49,360 nucleotides of DNA from Acidimicrobiia bacterium (lineage in GTDB: Bacteria; Actinomycetota; Acidimicrobiia; Acidimicrobiales; CATQHL01). Within the stretch, counting starts at the first letter, position 1; the number at the start of each line of letters is the position of its first letter. Of this stretch, positions 24,898-32,841 are shown one piece after another. The notes below the pieces were generated by a model that searched no databases, was not told the origin of the DNA, and saw only the letters and a program-made list of their open reading frames with translations. The translations under genes and the position numbers were made by a program. The stretch spans positions 1-49,360 of the forward strand of contig VXXM01000069.1 of NCBI GenBank assembly GCA_009835395.1, given 5' to 3'.

Positions 24898-25916
24898 CCG
24901 AAGCTCTGAGCCTCTCTCGGCCGGGGCGCGGCCAGTCCGGCTATGCCGGTCGTGGCGAATCCTCTTGCATCGCACCCCGGTGGCAGAGGGAGGACTTGCC
25001 CTCGGGCGTTCGTCCCGAGAATCTCCCGCCATTTTGCTGCTGCAGCGCATCGATCAGCGCTCAGCGCGACTTCAGCTAGATCGGCGAGCCTGCGGAAGGT
25101 TTGTGCGGCTGAGCGCCAAACGGCTTCGTCGAGTCTCGGGTCAACCGGCGTGCCAAGTCCAGGATCCACGAGCGGCTTCGTTGGTGCGGCCGCGAACCTG
25201 GAAGCCACGGCCCCAAGCGTCACAGCGAGGAGTTGGCACCACTCGCTACCGCTAGCGAGCCGGGAGTTCCAGACGTCGTATGTGGCGAACTCGATGTACA
25301 GGCCGCCAGGCTTTAGATCGCCAAGGTGCGTCTCACGTGCCTGCCGCATCAGCTTCACCACGGGCTTGTAGGCGTCCTGGCCCCGTACGGTGGGGCTCCA
25401 GTCCGCCGTGTTCAGATCGCTTGAGAGTTCACCGAACCGCTCAGGATCGGTCACGGCCCAACGGCTCGGGCTGTCGGCCCACAAACTCCTGTCCTTGGCA
25501 GGGATCGCCCATCGGTCGCCGCTGCGGACCGCGGGCACGGCGTCGACAGCGAAGGTGGTGTCAATTCCGGTCCCGCTCGGGAACTCGACCTTGATGCTGC
25601 GTGCCTGTCGCGTGGCCCGACGGCCATATCGCGCAAGGAGCACCTCCCATACGCGCTGATAGACGACTTCAGGGTTGGCTCGCGTGTCGAGGCGTTCGAG
25701 GCGTGCGAACACGTCGACGTCCTTGCCGGGGTGAATTGCAGTGTGTCGGCTGTAGGAGCCGATGAGCCGTGTATTGATCCCCCAGTCACGCAGAGTCCTG
25801 TCGCTGGCGAGAGAGTCTTGGATCTCTGTGTGCGCGGCAATCGCGCGCTGACGCCTGGCGTCGCTGATCTCGATGTTCGACAGGGCCTGGCTGAACTGTG
25901 TGTGCAGCGTCTCCAT
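24894..25916 (-). CDS. CBASS CD-NTase (cGAS/DncV-like cyclic oligonucleotide synthase)
   Basis: A 340-residue nucleotidyltransferase that should make a cyclic oligonucleotide alarm signal on phage infection. The active-site motif GSYSRHTAIHPGKDVDVF has Gly-Ser at 53-54 and the metal-binding Asp pair 66/68, with the third Asp125 in TFAVDAVPAV. YKPVVKLMRQARE and a helical C-terminal domain fit the OAS-like fold. The last residue is Gly (EAQSFG), the kind of C-terminus that a Cap2 enzyme conjugates. The start ATG 25916 has AAAGGAA about eight bases upstream; GTG 25922 is an alternative. It lies between the effector gene (13 bp) and the E2-E1 gene (4-base overlap). Confidence 0.9.
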   Translation of the reverse strand: METLHTQFSQALSNIEISDARRQRAIAAHTEIQDSLASDRTLRDWGINTRLIGSYSRHTAIHPGKDVDVFARLERLDTRANPEVVYQRVWEVLLARYGRRATRQARSIKVEFPSGTGIDTTFAVDAVPAVRSGDRWAIPAKDRSLWADSPSRWAVTDPERFGELSSDLNTADWSPTVRGQDAYKPVVKLMRQARETHLGDLKPGGLYIEFATYDVWNSRLASGSEWCQLLAVTLGAVASRFAAAPTKPLVDPGLGTPVDPRLDEAVWRSAAQTFRRLADLAEVALSADRCAAAAKWREILGTNARGQVLPLPPGCDARGFATTGIAGLAAPRPREAQSFG

Positions 25917-25929
25917 TGACACGTTCCTT

Positions 25930-27255
25930 TCAAGATCGGCAGCTCAACGGTGGAGCTGTGATGCGGTCGATTGGTGAGCCCCCACTTCCGGAGCGCAACA
26001 CGATGCTCGGGACGTACCGTGGATTGGGCCCGGAGTCACCGTCAGGGGTGTCCTCCCATTCGTAGAGATTGATCGTGAGGGTGTTGAGGGTGCGGCCCAG
26101 AAGGACCGCAACCGAGTACGGGCACCGCAAGAGCAGGTGGACCTCCGTCGTTCGGTGCGTATTGGCGAGCGCGCGGATCTCTGCATTGAGTTCACCCACG
26201 AGCATCTCGGCATCGCCAGGATTGAGCAGGCCAGCAGTGCGTGGGCGCAAGTGGAGAACGCCCGCGAAGGCGGGTCGGCCTGACCGGAGCATTGCGTCGA
26301 ATGCGGCGTCGCTCTGCTGCGGCAGCAGGTCGATGAAGGCGAGCACCGGACCACGCCCATAGTTGTATCCGCCGGGTGTGACAGCCTCGCAGAGCCGCTC
26401 GCCGGTGGGCGATGGTGCCTGTCCAGGCAGCACCCATGTGTGGCCTGCCGTATCAACGACCTCGACGGTGCCAACGAGGGTGGTGGGGAGCGCTGCGCCG
26501 ATGGCACAGGCAACCGACAGGTGTGCACCTCCGCGCACTCGTACGGCGTGGGCGCCTGCTGTGGCAATCAGCAGTGGTAGTTCTCCGAGAAACCTGTGCA
26601 AGTCCTCGAGGCCTCCGCGGTGCGGGCGGCGTTCACCATCTACGGGTGGTCGCAGCCGAAGAACTAGGTCGCCGTCCTGGGCTGTCGCTACCGGGGGAAC
26701 GCGAGTCTGGATATCGACCACGAGCACTCCGCCCGCGTTTTCGATCTCGGTCCGAAGCCGTGCAAGACGCTGTCTGGCAAGAGCGTTTGCCAGTTCCGCT
26801 CGCTCTTCGACGCGTGCCACTCGTCTCTGGTTAAGGCGTTGCAGCGTCCCGGGCGGCTGACCGAGAAGCCGATCAGGCGCCGAGTAGTCGAGACTTCCGG
26901 CGCTGCCACCCGCTTCGACCGTCGATCCGACTGCAAGAGTGAAGTTGGACTCCTGCTCAAGGTCCAGCAGACGTGGTAGCTCGAGATCGCGAATGACCTG
27001 GGACTGCCCAATCTCGGGTGTGACGATGACCACTGCGCCGGACAGCCCGGAAGCGAGGGCCTCGCCAAGGCGGCGATCGGTGTCGCCAGGGGGAAGGTCG
27101 GTCACGTCGTGCCAGACAGGCACGCCGGCTGCCCGAAGCGCCCACGCGAGGGATTCAGCTAGCGCTCTGGCGTCGCTATGCCGGTACGAGATGAAGACCG
27201 GACCGCGCGGTTCGACTGCGATGGCCCTGCTGGGTGTCGGTTCGTGTTCTGCCAT
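25930..27255 (-). CDS. CBASS effector, TIR-SAVED fusion
   Basis: A 441-residue protein with an N-terminal TIR domain and a C-terminal SAVED domain. TIR: PVFISYRHSDARALAESLAW at 19-38, VPVWHDVTDLPPGD, GAVVIVTPEIGQS, and VIRDLELPRLL with Glu92 as the probable NADase glutamate. SAVED: GAHLSVACAIGAALPTT, VEVVDTAGHTWVLPG, AGVLHLRPRTAGLL, VHLLLRCPYSVAVLLGR and NLYEWEDTP. In characterised TIR-SAVED proteins, binding of a cyclic trinucleotide makes the protein polymerise and destroy NAD+, stopping growth. ATG 27255 is chosen over an upstream open frame because it has GGAAGGGA and begins just before the TIR fold. It is the first gene of the CBASS operon. Confidence 0.9.
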   Translation of the reverse strand: MAEHEPTPSRAIAVEPRGPVFISYRHSDARALAESLAWALRAAGVPVWHDVTDLPPGDTDRRLGEALASGLSGAVVIVTPEIGQSQVIRDLELPRLLDLEQESNFTLAVGSTVEAGGSAGSLDYSAPDRLLGQPPGTLQRLNQRRVARVEERAELANALARQRLARLRTEIENAGGVLVVDIQTRVPPVATAQDGDLVLRLRPPVDGERRPHRGGLEDLHRFLGELPLLIATAGAHAVRVRGGAHLSVACAIGAALPTTLVGTVEVVDTAGHTWVLPGQAPSPTGERLCEAVTPGGYNYGRGPVLAFIDLLPQQSDAAFDAMLRSGRPAFAGVLHLRPRTAGLLNPGDAEMLVGELNAEIRALANTHRTTEVHLLLRCPYSVAVLLGRTLNTLTINLYEWEDTPDGDSGPNPRYVPSIVLRSGSGGSPIDRITAPPLSCRS

Positions 27256-27460
27256 TGCGTCCCTTCCGCGCGGTCCTCGAGGTGGCCGAAATGCCAACGA
27301 TGCAATTACAACAATGAAGCTCGTCCATCTATTCCATGCCCGCTGCAAGGAATGACTGGGGCGAACCTCAGCCCACTCGTCGAGCCGGAGGGGGCGCTTG
27401 AAGCGGTAGGAGCGTGTCCCCGGCCAGGCCAAGCCCGATCGAACCCGCCCCAGCTGTGCG

Positions 27461-27484
27461 GCGACTGCTCCCCTGAGCAGTCGC
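27461..27484 (-). terminator. Hairpin separating the methyltransferase from the CBASS operon
   Basis: GCGACTGCTC - CCCT - GAGCAGTCGC is a perfect 10-bp stem with a 4-base loop, two bases beyond the methyltransferase stop (27487-27489). The remaining 205 bp to the TIR-SAVED start (27256-27460) hold no gene I can support. They probably carry the CBASS promoter. Confidence 0.7.
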
Positions 27485-27486
27485 TG

Positions 27487-29301
27487 TCAGCAGTTGGTGG
27501 AGAGTACGCGGGCGCTTCGGTGATCGACCGCTACGTCGGTGGAGCTGAGAAGTGCTGTGACACGCTGCAGATCGAGATGGCTGAGGTCCCAACCCTGAGT
27601 GAGGCCATGTCGCAGCAGCGCCAGGTAGAGCCGGCTGGGCGTTGGTTCGGGATCTCTCGCTAGCAGGCCAAGGACGAAGTCGTCCACAACGTCGGGCGCA
27701 GGTGTCAAGAGCGGGCCGTGTCCGTTCGAAGCCGGCCTCAGCGTCAGCATCAGATCCAGCGTCGACACGTTCTCGAATCCGGAGGCGAGACCCTTGACGG
27801 AGCGCTGGCCCTTGTCGAGCACGGCAATCAACTCTGGCACCGGCTCCAACCCAGCCCGGGTCAACGCTCGTTGAAGCAGCTGCCACATGGCACCGGAACT
27901 GTTGCCGAAAAGCAGGGTGATGTGCCCCACAGGCTTCACGACGCGGCGACATTCTCGTAATGCATCGACGAGCATCCGTTCGTAACGCTCGGCCGTGCGA
28001 GGGGCACCGGTATCCACGCGGTCGACGACCGCCTCGGAATCGGGATCCGTCGTGTCGGAGAGCCAAGCCTCTTGGAACAGATTCATGTCGGAATAGAAGA
28101 TGTTGGCACCGAACGGCGGGTCAGTGAAGACGTAGTCCACCGAGTTGTCCCCCAGCGGGATCTGGTTGGCGCTGGCAAGGCTGTACACCACGTCCGGGCT
28201 TCGGACACCTGACGGAGCACCACCGTTCTGGTGCTCTCTGATCCATTCGTCCGAGCGGATCGCTGCCGTCACCTTCCGGTCGAACAGGTCGAACACGTTC
28301 CACTCGTAGAACACGGGCGCGACGTAGTAATTGGCATTGGCGGCGTTCAAGGGGCGTTGCCGTGACCACTGATAGCGCTTGCTCGCACGTGTCAGGATGG
28401 CGGTGAACGCGAAGAGCAACTTCGCCCGCACCTCCGGCTCGCTGACAGCTTCGATGGCGTCCCGGAGCGCGCCGAGCACGCACAGGTTCCGTTGGGAGTA
28501 GAAGGCCCCGGTCGACGTCAGGCCATTCCGCCCTAGAGCGGACGCGATGTACATCTGGCGGTTCTGAGCTATTGGTACGTCCGGCCAACTCAATTCAGAG
28601 GGATCCGGTAACTCCAGCGGTGATGTGTGCTCCTGCTCAAGTTGAGTCCGCGAGCAGAGACAGCGGATCGAGTCGAGGACGGGCTCTTCGGCTAGTCGCC
28701 GGGAGCGCGCGCCGAAGCGTGCGCCGCAGCTCAAGCACGCCATTCGTTGCTTCGACCACCCCGCATGCTCCAACGCCCGGTAGTAGTTCACGCCCTCGCT
28801 GCAGGTTCGGCACTCCAGCACTGCCGACCACACGGTCTTGACGAGTTGCGCGGCAGAACTGCATGCACCGCAGCGCACTCCGTACACGTTGCCGACGCGT
28901 CGGGAGGCGTCCCTCAGCACCGCCTCGCCACATTGGCGCATCAGGTCAGGGGCGACCAGGTTGACGTAGTTGGTGCCGATGTGACGACCCAGCACCGACA
29001 CGTCGAAGAGCCGAGCGCGTCTCCCGGTGACAGCGGCGGCCACCCCGGTCATCCCGGAACCAGCGAACGGATCGAGCACGATGTCGCCTGGCTTCGTAAA
29101 CGCCTCGATGAACGGCGTGATTGCGGCCACCGGCACCTTTGTCAGATACGCGTGTGCCATGTAGACGGGATCGCTGCGGCGGACGGAGATCGCGCTCGTC
29201 AAGGTGGGTCTCCCGTTTTCGGCGCCGTCGGATGTCGACAGTGGCGCATTCGGCGGACGGGAAGCGATCCCGACCGAAGCCGCGTGGTCCGTAGCCGTCA
29301 T
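27487..29301 (-). CDS. DNA methyltransferase with zinc-ribbon insert
   Basis: A 604-residue SAM-dependent DNA methylase. Motif I is VLDPFAGSGMTG (77-83), preceded by PVYMAHAYLTKVPVAAITPF. Motif IV is FTDPPFG (394-398), an amino-methyltransferase DPPF signature (N6-adenine or N4-cytosine). Motif order I, long insert, IV is alpha-like. The insert contains Cys pairs at 144/147, 164/167, 189/192 and 214/216, probably two zinc ribbons that may read DNA, similar to the Zn-ribbon adenine methylases of COG1743. The C-terminal ~110 residues are helical and unassigned. It is divergent from the nuclease/HEAT gene with only 25 bp between start codons, so the two are probably a modification/restriction pair. 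Confidence 0.85.
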   Translation of the reverse strand: MTATDHAASVGIASRPPNAPLSTSDGAENGRPTLTSAISVRRSDPVYMAHAYLTKVPVAAITPFIEAFTKPGDIVLDPFAGSGMTGVAAAVTGRRARLFDVSVLGRHIGTNYVNLVAPDLMRQCGEAVLRDASRRVGNVYGVRCGACSSAAQLVKTVWSAVLECRTCSEGVNYYRALEHAGWSKQRMACLSCGARFGARSRRLAEEPVLDSIRCLCSRTQLEQEHTSPLELPDPSELSWPDVPIAQNRQMYIASALGRNGLTSTGAFYSQRNLCVLGALRDAIEAVSEPEVRAKLLFAFTAILTRASKRYQWSRQRPLNAANANYYVAPVFYEWNVFDLFDRKVTAAIRSDEWIREHQNGGAPSGVRSPDVVYSLASANQIPLGDNSVDYVFTDPPFGANIFYSDMNLFQEAWLSDTTDPDSEAVVDRVDTGAPRTAERYERMLVDALRECRRVVKPVGHITLLFGNSSGAMWQLLQRALTRAGLEPVPELIAVLDKGQRSVKGLASGFENVSTLDLMLTLRPASNGHGPLLTPAPDVVDDFVLGLLARDPEPTPSRLYLALLRHGLTQGWDLSHLDLQRVTALLSSTDVAVDHRSARVLSTNC

Positions 29302-29310
29302 CGAATGTCA

Positions 29311-29320
29311 ACCCTACGCT
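29311..29320. promoter_or_regulatory. Overlapping back-to-back -10 boxes of the methyltransferase and nuclease/HEAT genes
   Basis: The plus strand reads ACCCTACGCT. TACGCT (29315-29320) is six bases before ATG 29327. TAGGGT on the minus strand (29311-29316) is nine bases before ATG 29301. Both fit TANNNT, and both transcripts would be (nearly) leaderless. The two -10 elements share bases, so the promoters should exclude each other. Confidence 0.5.
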
Positions 29321-29326
29321 CTCCGG

Positions 29327-30835
29327 ATGGGGTTCAAGGAGGATGCCGACTTCGCCCGATTCGTCTCGATGGGCGCCGTAGGTGCAGCCGCCGTGGCCTT
29401 TGATCTGAGTGACGAGTACGGCCATCGGATGGTCGAACTTGAGCGCTATGCCATGGCCAACAAGGTGTGGCAGACGAAGGTCAAACGCCTCCGCCTGCCC
29501 GATCTCTTGTGCGTCCGCTGCGGCTTGCGCGTAGAGGCGCGCGCCAAGTCCAAGCTGGGGATCGTGCTGTCGCACTCAGACGTGCCCGGCCGCGAGTGGG
29601 ACGCTGGCGGAATGCGGGACGGCGACCTCTTCGCCTTCATCCGTACCGACCTGAGTCACTTCCCACCATACGCGGGCACGCCCGTCTGCTTCGCGAAGGC
29701 AGCGTTGAAGGCCAGTATCAGCCAAGCCCGACGGTCGGCACCGAAAGCGGCATCCGAAGGCTCTGAGTCGACACTGACGTGGCCGTGCTGGGTGCCTTCA
29801 CGCCCCGGCAGATTCCGCGCGGTCGATGCCGACGGCCGCATCTGCTACGACGACGAGAACGGAACCCCGCGAACGTACTGGCACTGGCGAAACTGGACGG
29901 CGCCGAGACACGTCTACCTGGAATCCGGCGACAGTTTCGCGGCGCGCGAGACGATTGTGGCTGGAGTAGTAGAGGCAGCCAGGTCTCTCTCGTGCGATGG
30001 CGACACCTGGGACATCGGGGCGGACCTGCACTCCAGCGATCCGGTGGATCGTCATGCCGCAGTCCGCGCGGTGGGGATGGCCGGACGCCTTGACTTGCTG
30101 GACGGACTCGCCGGTATCGAGGCGGACACGACAGAGGACTGGCGAACGCGGCTCGAGGCCCGCGCCAACCTTGCCCGTCTCGATCCTGTGGTGTGGGCTC
30201 CCGTCATCGCCGACGGCGCCATTGCGGGCGATGTTGACACGGAACAACGAATGGAGGCCGTGTTCGCGTTGACTGAGTTGCCCGATGGTGCTGCCAGTAG
30301 TGCGCTGGCACGGATCGCCGGATCGTCAGACCTTTCCTCGGAGGTACGAGCTGCGGCTGCTTGGGGGCTTGGCCAAGGCAGTGTTCCGCGACCCGACTTC
30401 CTCATCCACGTGGGACTCGACAGCGACGAGACGGTTGCCCTCCACGCTCTCGCTTCCATCGAGGAATTGCCCGACAGTGCGCAGGACACGTTGGTCGATT
30501 GGCTCTCGGGCGAGGATGCACGGCGCGCTGAGGTCGCCGTCTGCCTGCTGGCGCGACACAGGTGCATCGACAGGCTGCTGGACGCCTCCCAGGCTTCCGG
30601 GCAGGCCCGATTGCTGGCCCTACGTGCGCTCGGTGATCTGCCCCGGGAGGCTGTGCGCCTTCATGCAGGCGAGAGGCTCACGCCTGAACTCACCGCAATC
30701 CTGGAACCCATGTGGTACGGACAGGGCGCCTGGCTTCGGACCACCGGCCAGGAAGGTCTTGACGCACTCGACGTCCAGAAGGTGCGATTCGATCCGGCCG
30801 CACCCAGGGGACCTCGGATGAGCAGCACTGATTAG
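29327..30835 (+). CDS. Putative PD-(D/E)XK-like nuclease with C-terminal HEAT repeats
   Basis: A 502-residue protein of no family I can name with certainty. The N-terminal ~90 residues begin GFKEDADFARFVSMGAVGA and contain GHRMVELERY and then LPDLLCVRCGLRVEARAKSK. Pro58-Asp59, Glu70 and Lys74 are spaced like a PD-(D/E)XK nuclease core (the ExK is imperfect, EARAK), with a CxxC pair (62/65). A middle region (WPCWVPSRPGRFRAVDADG and WHWRNWTAPRH) is unassigned. From about 230 to 440 there are HEAT-like helical repeats (e.g. HAAVRAVGMAGRLDLLDGL, EVRAAAAWGLGQG, HALASIEELPD). ATG 29327 is set by the TACGCT box six bases upstream. The adjacent methyltransferase suggests a restriction role. Nuclease activity is inferred. 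Confidence 0.6.
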   Translation: MGFKEDADFARFVSMGAVGAAAVAFDLSDEYGHRMVELERYAMANKVWQTKVKRLRLPDLLCVRCGLRVEARAKSKLGIVLSHSDVPGREWDAGGMRDGDLFAFIRTDLSHFPPYAGTPVCFAKAALKASISQARRSAPKAASEGSESTLTWPCWVPSRPGRFRAVDADGRICYDDENGTPRTYWHWRNWTAPRHVYLESGDSFAARETIVAGVVEAARSLSCDGDTWDIGADLHSSDPVDRHAAVRAVGMAGRLDLLDGLAGIEADTTEDWRTRLEARANLARLDPVVWAPVIADGAIAGDVDTEQRMEAVFALTELPDGAASSALARIAGSSDLSSEVRAAAAWGLGQGSVPRPDFLIHVGLDSDETVALHALASIEELPDSAQDTLVDWLSGEDARRAEVAVCLLARHRCIDRLLDASQASGQARLLALRALGDLPREAVRLHAGERLTPELTAILEPMWYGQGAWLRTTGQEGLDALDVQKVRFDPAAPRGPRMSSTD

Positions 30836-30836
30836 C

Positions 30837-30867
30837 GCTGGGTGTTTTCGGAGCGCCCAGCCGGTTT
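30837..30867 (+). terminator. Rho-independent terminator after the nuclease/HEAT gene
   Basis: GCTGGGTGT pairs with GCGCCCAGC (9 bp, including two G-U pairs) around a 7-base loop, followed by CGGTTTT. It begins right after the TAG stop (30833-30835). Confidence 0.7.
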
Positions 30868-30907
30868 TGACGGGAGCACAGTCGCAGGGTGCCGCGCCCC
30901 GAGCCGG

Positions 30908-31699
30908 TCAGGCCGCCTGGCGGCGGACTCCGGTGATCAGGTCGACCAGGTCGGCTGCCGTGACATCGTCGATGTTCACCCGACCGACCATCTCGCCGTG
31001 GCGCAGGCAGTAGGCCACGTCGCAGACCTCCAGCACGTGCTGCATGTTGTGGGAGATGAACACGACGGCCACGTTGCGCTCGGCGAGGGTGCGGATTAGG
31101 CGGAGGACGTGGCGGGACTGCTCCACCCCCAGTGCCGCCGAGGGCTCGTCGAGCAGCACGATGTGGGTCCCCCAGGCCACCGCGCGGCCGACGGCGATCG
31201 ATTGGCGCTGCCCGCCGGAGAGGTTGTCGACGGGCTCGCGGGTCGAGGGGATGTTGATCCGCAGCTCGTTCAGTATCTCGCGGGAGCCCGCGTGCATGGC
31301 CTTCATGTCCAGCCAGCGGAGCTTGCGCAGCAGCCGGTTCGGTGACTCGATCTCCCGGCCCATGTAGAGGTTGGCGGCGACGTCCTGACCGCCCCACAGC
31401 ATGAGGTTCTGGTGGACGGTCTCCACGCCGTGCGCTCGGGCGTCCTCGGGGCTGTTGATCGTCACCTCGGTGCCGTCGATGAGGATCTGGCCCCCGTCGG
31501 GGTGGAGCAGCCCCGACACGCACTTGATGAGCGTGGATTTGCCGGCGCCGTTGTCGCCGATGAGGGCCAGCACCTCGCCGGCCCGGACCGACAGGCTCAC
31601 CTCTCGCAGCGCCCGCACGGCGGCGAACGACTTGTCGAGGTTGCGCACCTCGAGGGCGGGCGGCTCGGTGCGGTTCGCTTTCTCGGCGGCGCCGGTCAT
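30908..31699 (-). CDS. Sugar ABC transporter ATP-binding protein (FrcA/RbsA-like, single domain)
   Basis: A 263-residue ATPase of a ribose/fructose-type (CUT2) importer. Walker A is GDNGAGKST, the Q-loop region is TVHQNLMLWG, the signature is LSGGQRQ, Walker B is VLLDEPSAALG, and the H-loop is FISHNM. It has only one ATPase domain (FrcA-type), so it should work as a homodimer. It is the last gene of the long leftward operon whose permease and binding protein are the second and first genes, ~9 kb away. It follows the sugar kinase by 34 bp. Confidence 0.9.
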   Translation of the reverse strand: MTGAAEKANRTEPPALEVRNLDKSFAAVRALREVSLSVRAGEVLALIGDNGAGKSTLIKCVSGLLHPDGGQILIDGTEVTINSPEDARAHGVETVHQNLMLWGGQDVAANLYMGREIESPNRLLRKLRWLDMKAMHAGSREILNELRINIPSTREPVDNLSGGQRQSIAVGRAVAWGTHIVLLDEPSAALGVEQSRHVLRLIRTLAERNVAVVFISHNMQHVLEVCDVAYCLRHGEMVGRVNIDDVTAADLVDLITGVRRQAA

Positions 31700-31733
31700 C
31701 GTCGTGAAGGCTACGCGGCCGACTCGGGGGGCG

Positions 31734-32834
31734 CTAGCGGATGACCCGGGCGCCCTCGGCGGCGATGGCGCGCTCCACCTCGGCCAGCGTGGCCATCGAC
31801 ACGTCGCCCGGGGTGGTCATCGCCAGGGCTCCGTGCGCCGCGCCGTACTCGACCGCCTCGGCGGGGCTCTTGCCGGCCATGAAGGCGTAGACCATGCCGG
31901 AGGCGAAGCTGTCGCCGCCGCCGACGCGGTCGTAGATCTCCATGTGCTCGCGCCGTCGCGCCTCGTGGAACTCGCCGTCGGCGTACAGCACCGCCGACCA
32001 ATCGTTGCGCGACGCGGTCGTCGCCTCCCGCAGCGTGGTGGCGACCACCTTCAGGTTCGGGAACTCCTGGCGCACCGCGCTGATCATCGCCCGGAAGGCG
32101 GCGGGATCGAGCCTCGAGAGCGACCGGTCGACGCCGGGCACCTCGAACCCCAGCGCCGCCGTGAAGTCCTCCTCGTTGCCCAGCATCACGTCGACCAGGG
32201 GCGCGATCGCCCGGTTCACCTCGATGGCCCGCTCGCTGCCCCCGTGGCTGTCCCACAGCGACGGCCGATAGTTGAGGTCGTAGGAGACCACCACGCCGTC
32301 GCGGCGAGCAGCCGACAGGGCCTCCAGAACCACGTCGGGCGTGGTCTCGGACAGGGCGGCGAAGATCCCGCCCGTGTGGAACCAGCGGGCGCCCTGGCGA
32401 CCGAATACGTCGCCCCAGTCGATGTCGCCGGTGCGGAGCTGCGCCGCCGCCGAGTTGGCCCGATCCGAGCAGCCGAGCGCCGGGCGCACGCCGAACCCCT
32501 TCTCGGTGAAGTTCAGCCCGACGCGGGCGGACCGGCCGATCCCGTCGAAGGGCACCCAGCGGACGTGAGACATGTCGACCCCGCCGGTGAGTATCAGGTC
32601 CTCCAGCAGGTGGCCCACCTCGTTGTCCACGATGGCGGTCACCAGGGCCGCACGCAGTCCGAAGCAGCGGCGCAGGGCACGGGCGACGTTGTACTCCCCG
32701 CCGCCCTCCCAGACCTGGAACTGCCGAGCGGTCCGCACCCGGCCCGCGCCGGGGTCCAGGCGGATCATCACCTCGCCGAGGGCGACGCAGTCCCAGCGGC
32801 AGTCCGCCGGATCCTTCAGATCGAGAACGGGCAC
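31734..32834 (-). CDS. PfkB-family sugar kinase, 2-dehydro-3-deoxygluconokinase-like
   Basis: A 366-residue ribokinase-fold kinase. CVALGEVMIRLDPGAGRVRTARQFQVWEGG is the N-terminal substrate region of KDG kinases. GGEYNVARALRR, LNYRPSLWDS and the C-terminal PfkB signature DRVGGGDSFASGMVYAFMAG with the catalytic Asp are present. The expected reaction is KDG + ATP to KDPG. The next upstream gene encodes a KDPG-type aldolase, 7 bp away, giving the usual kinase/aldolase end of an Entner-Doudoroff-like route. An alternative is a related 2-keto-3-deoxy sugar as substrate. Confidence 0.88.
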   Translation of the reverse strand: MPVLDLKDPADCRWDCVALGEVMIRLDPGAGRVRTARQFQVWEGGGEYNVARALRRCFGLRAALVTAIVDNEVGHLLEDLILTGGVDMSHVRWVPFDGIGRSARVGLNFTEKGFGVRPALGCSDRANSAAAQLRTGDIDWGDVFGRQGARWFHTGGIFAALSETTPDVVLEALSAARRDGVVVSYDLNYRPSLWDSHGGSERAIEVNRAIAPLVDVMLGNEEDFTAALGFEVPGVDRSLSRLDPAAFRAMISAVRQEFPNLKVVATTLREATTASRNDWSAVLYADGEFHEARRREHMEIYDRVGGGDSFASGMVYAFMAGKSPAEAVEYGAAHGALAMTTPGDVSMATLAEVERAIAAEGARVIR

Positions 32835-32841
32835 GTCGAAC

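Noticed and set aside
25930-27432. Longer TIR-SAVED protein starting at 27432
   Set aside because: The extra 59 residues precede a good ribosome-binding site and ATG at 27255, and do not look like part of the TIR fold.
27256-27460. Possible small gene between the methyltransferase terminator and CBASS
   Set aside because: The short frames here have no ribosome-binding site and no protein-like composition. The stretch is better explained as the CBASS promoter region.
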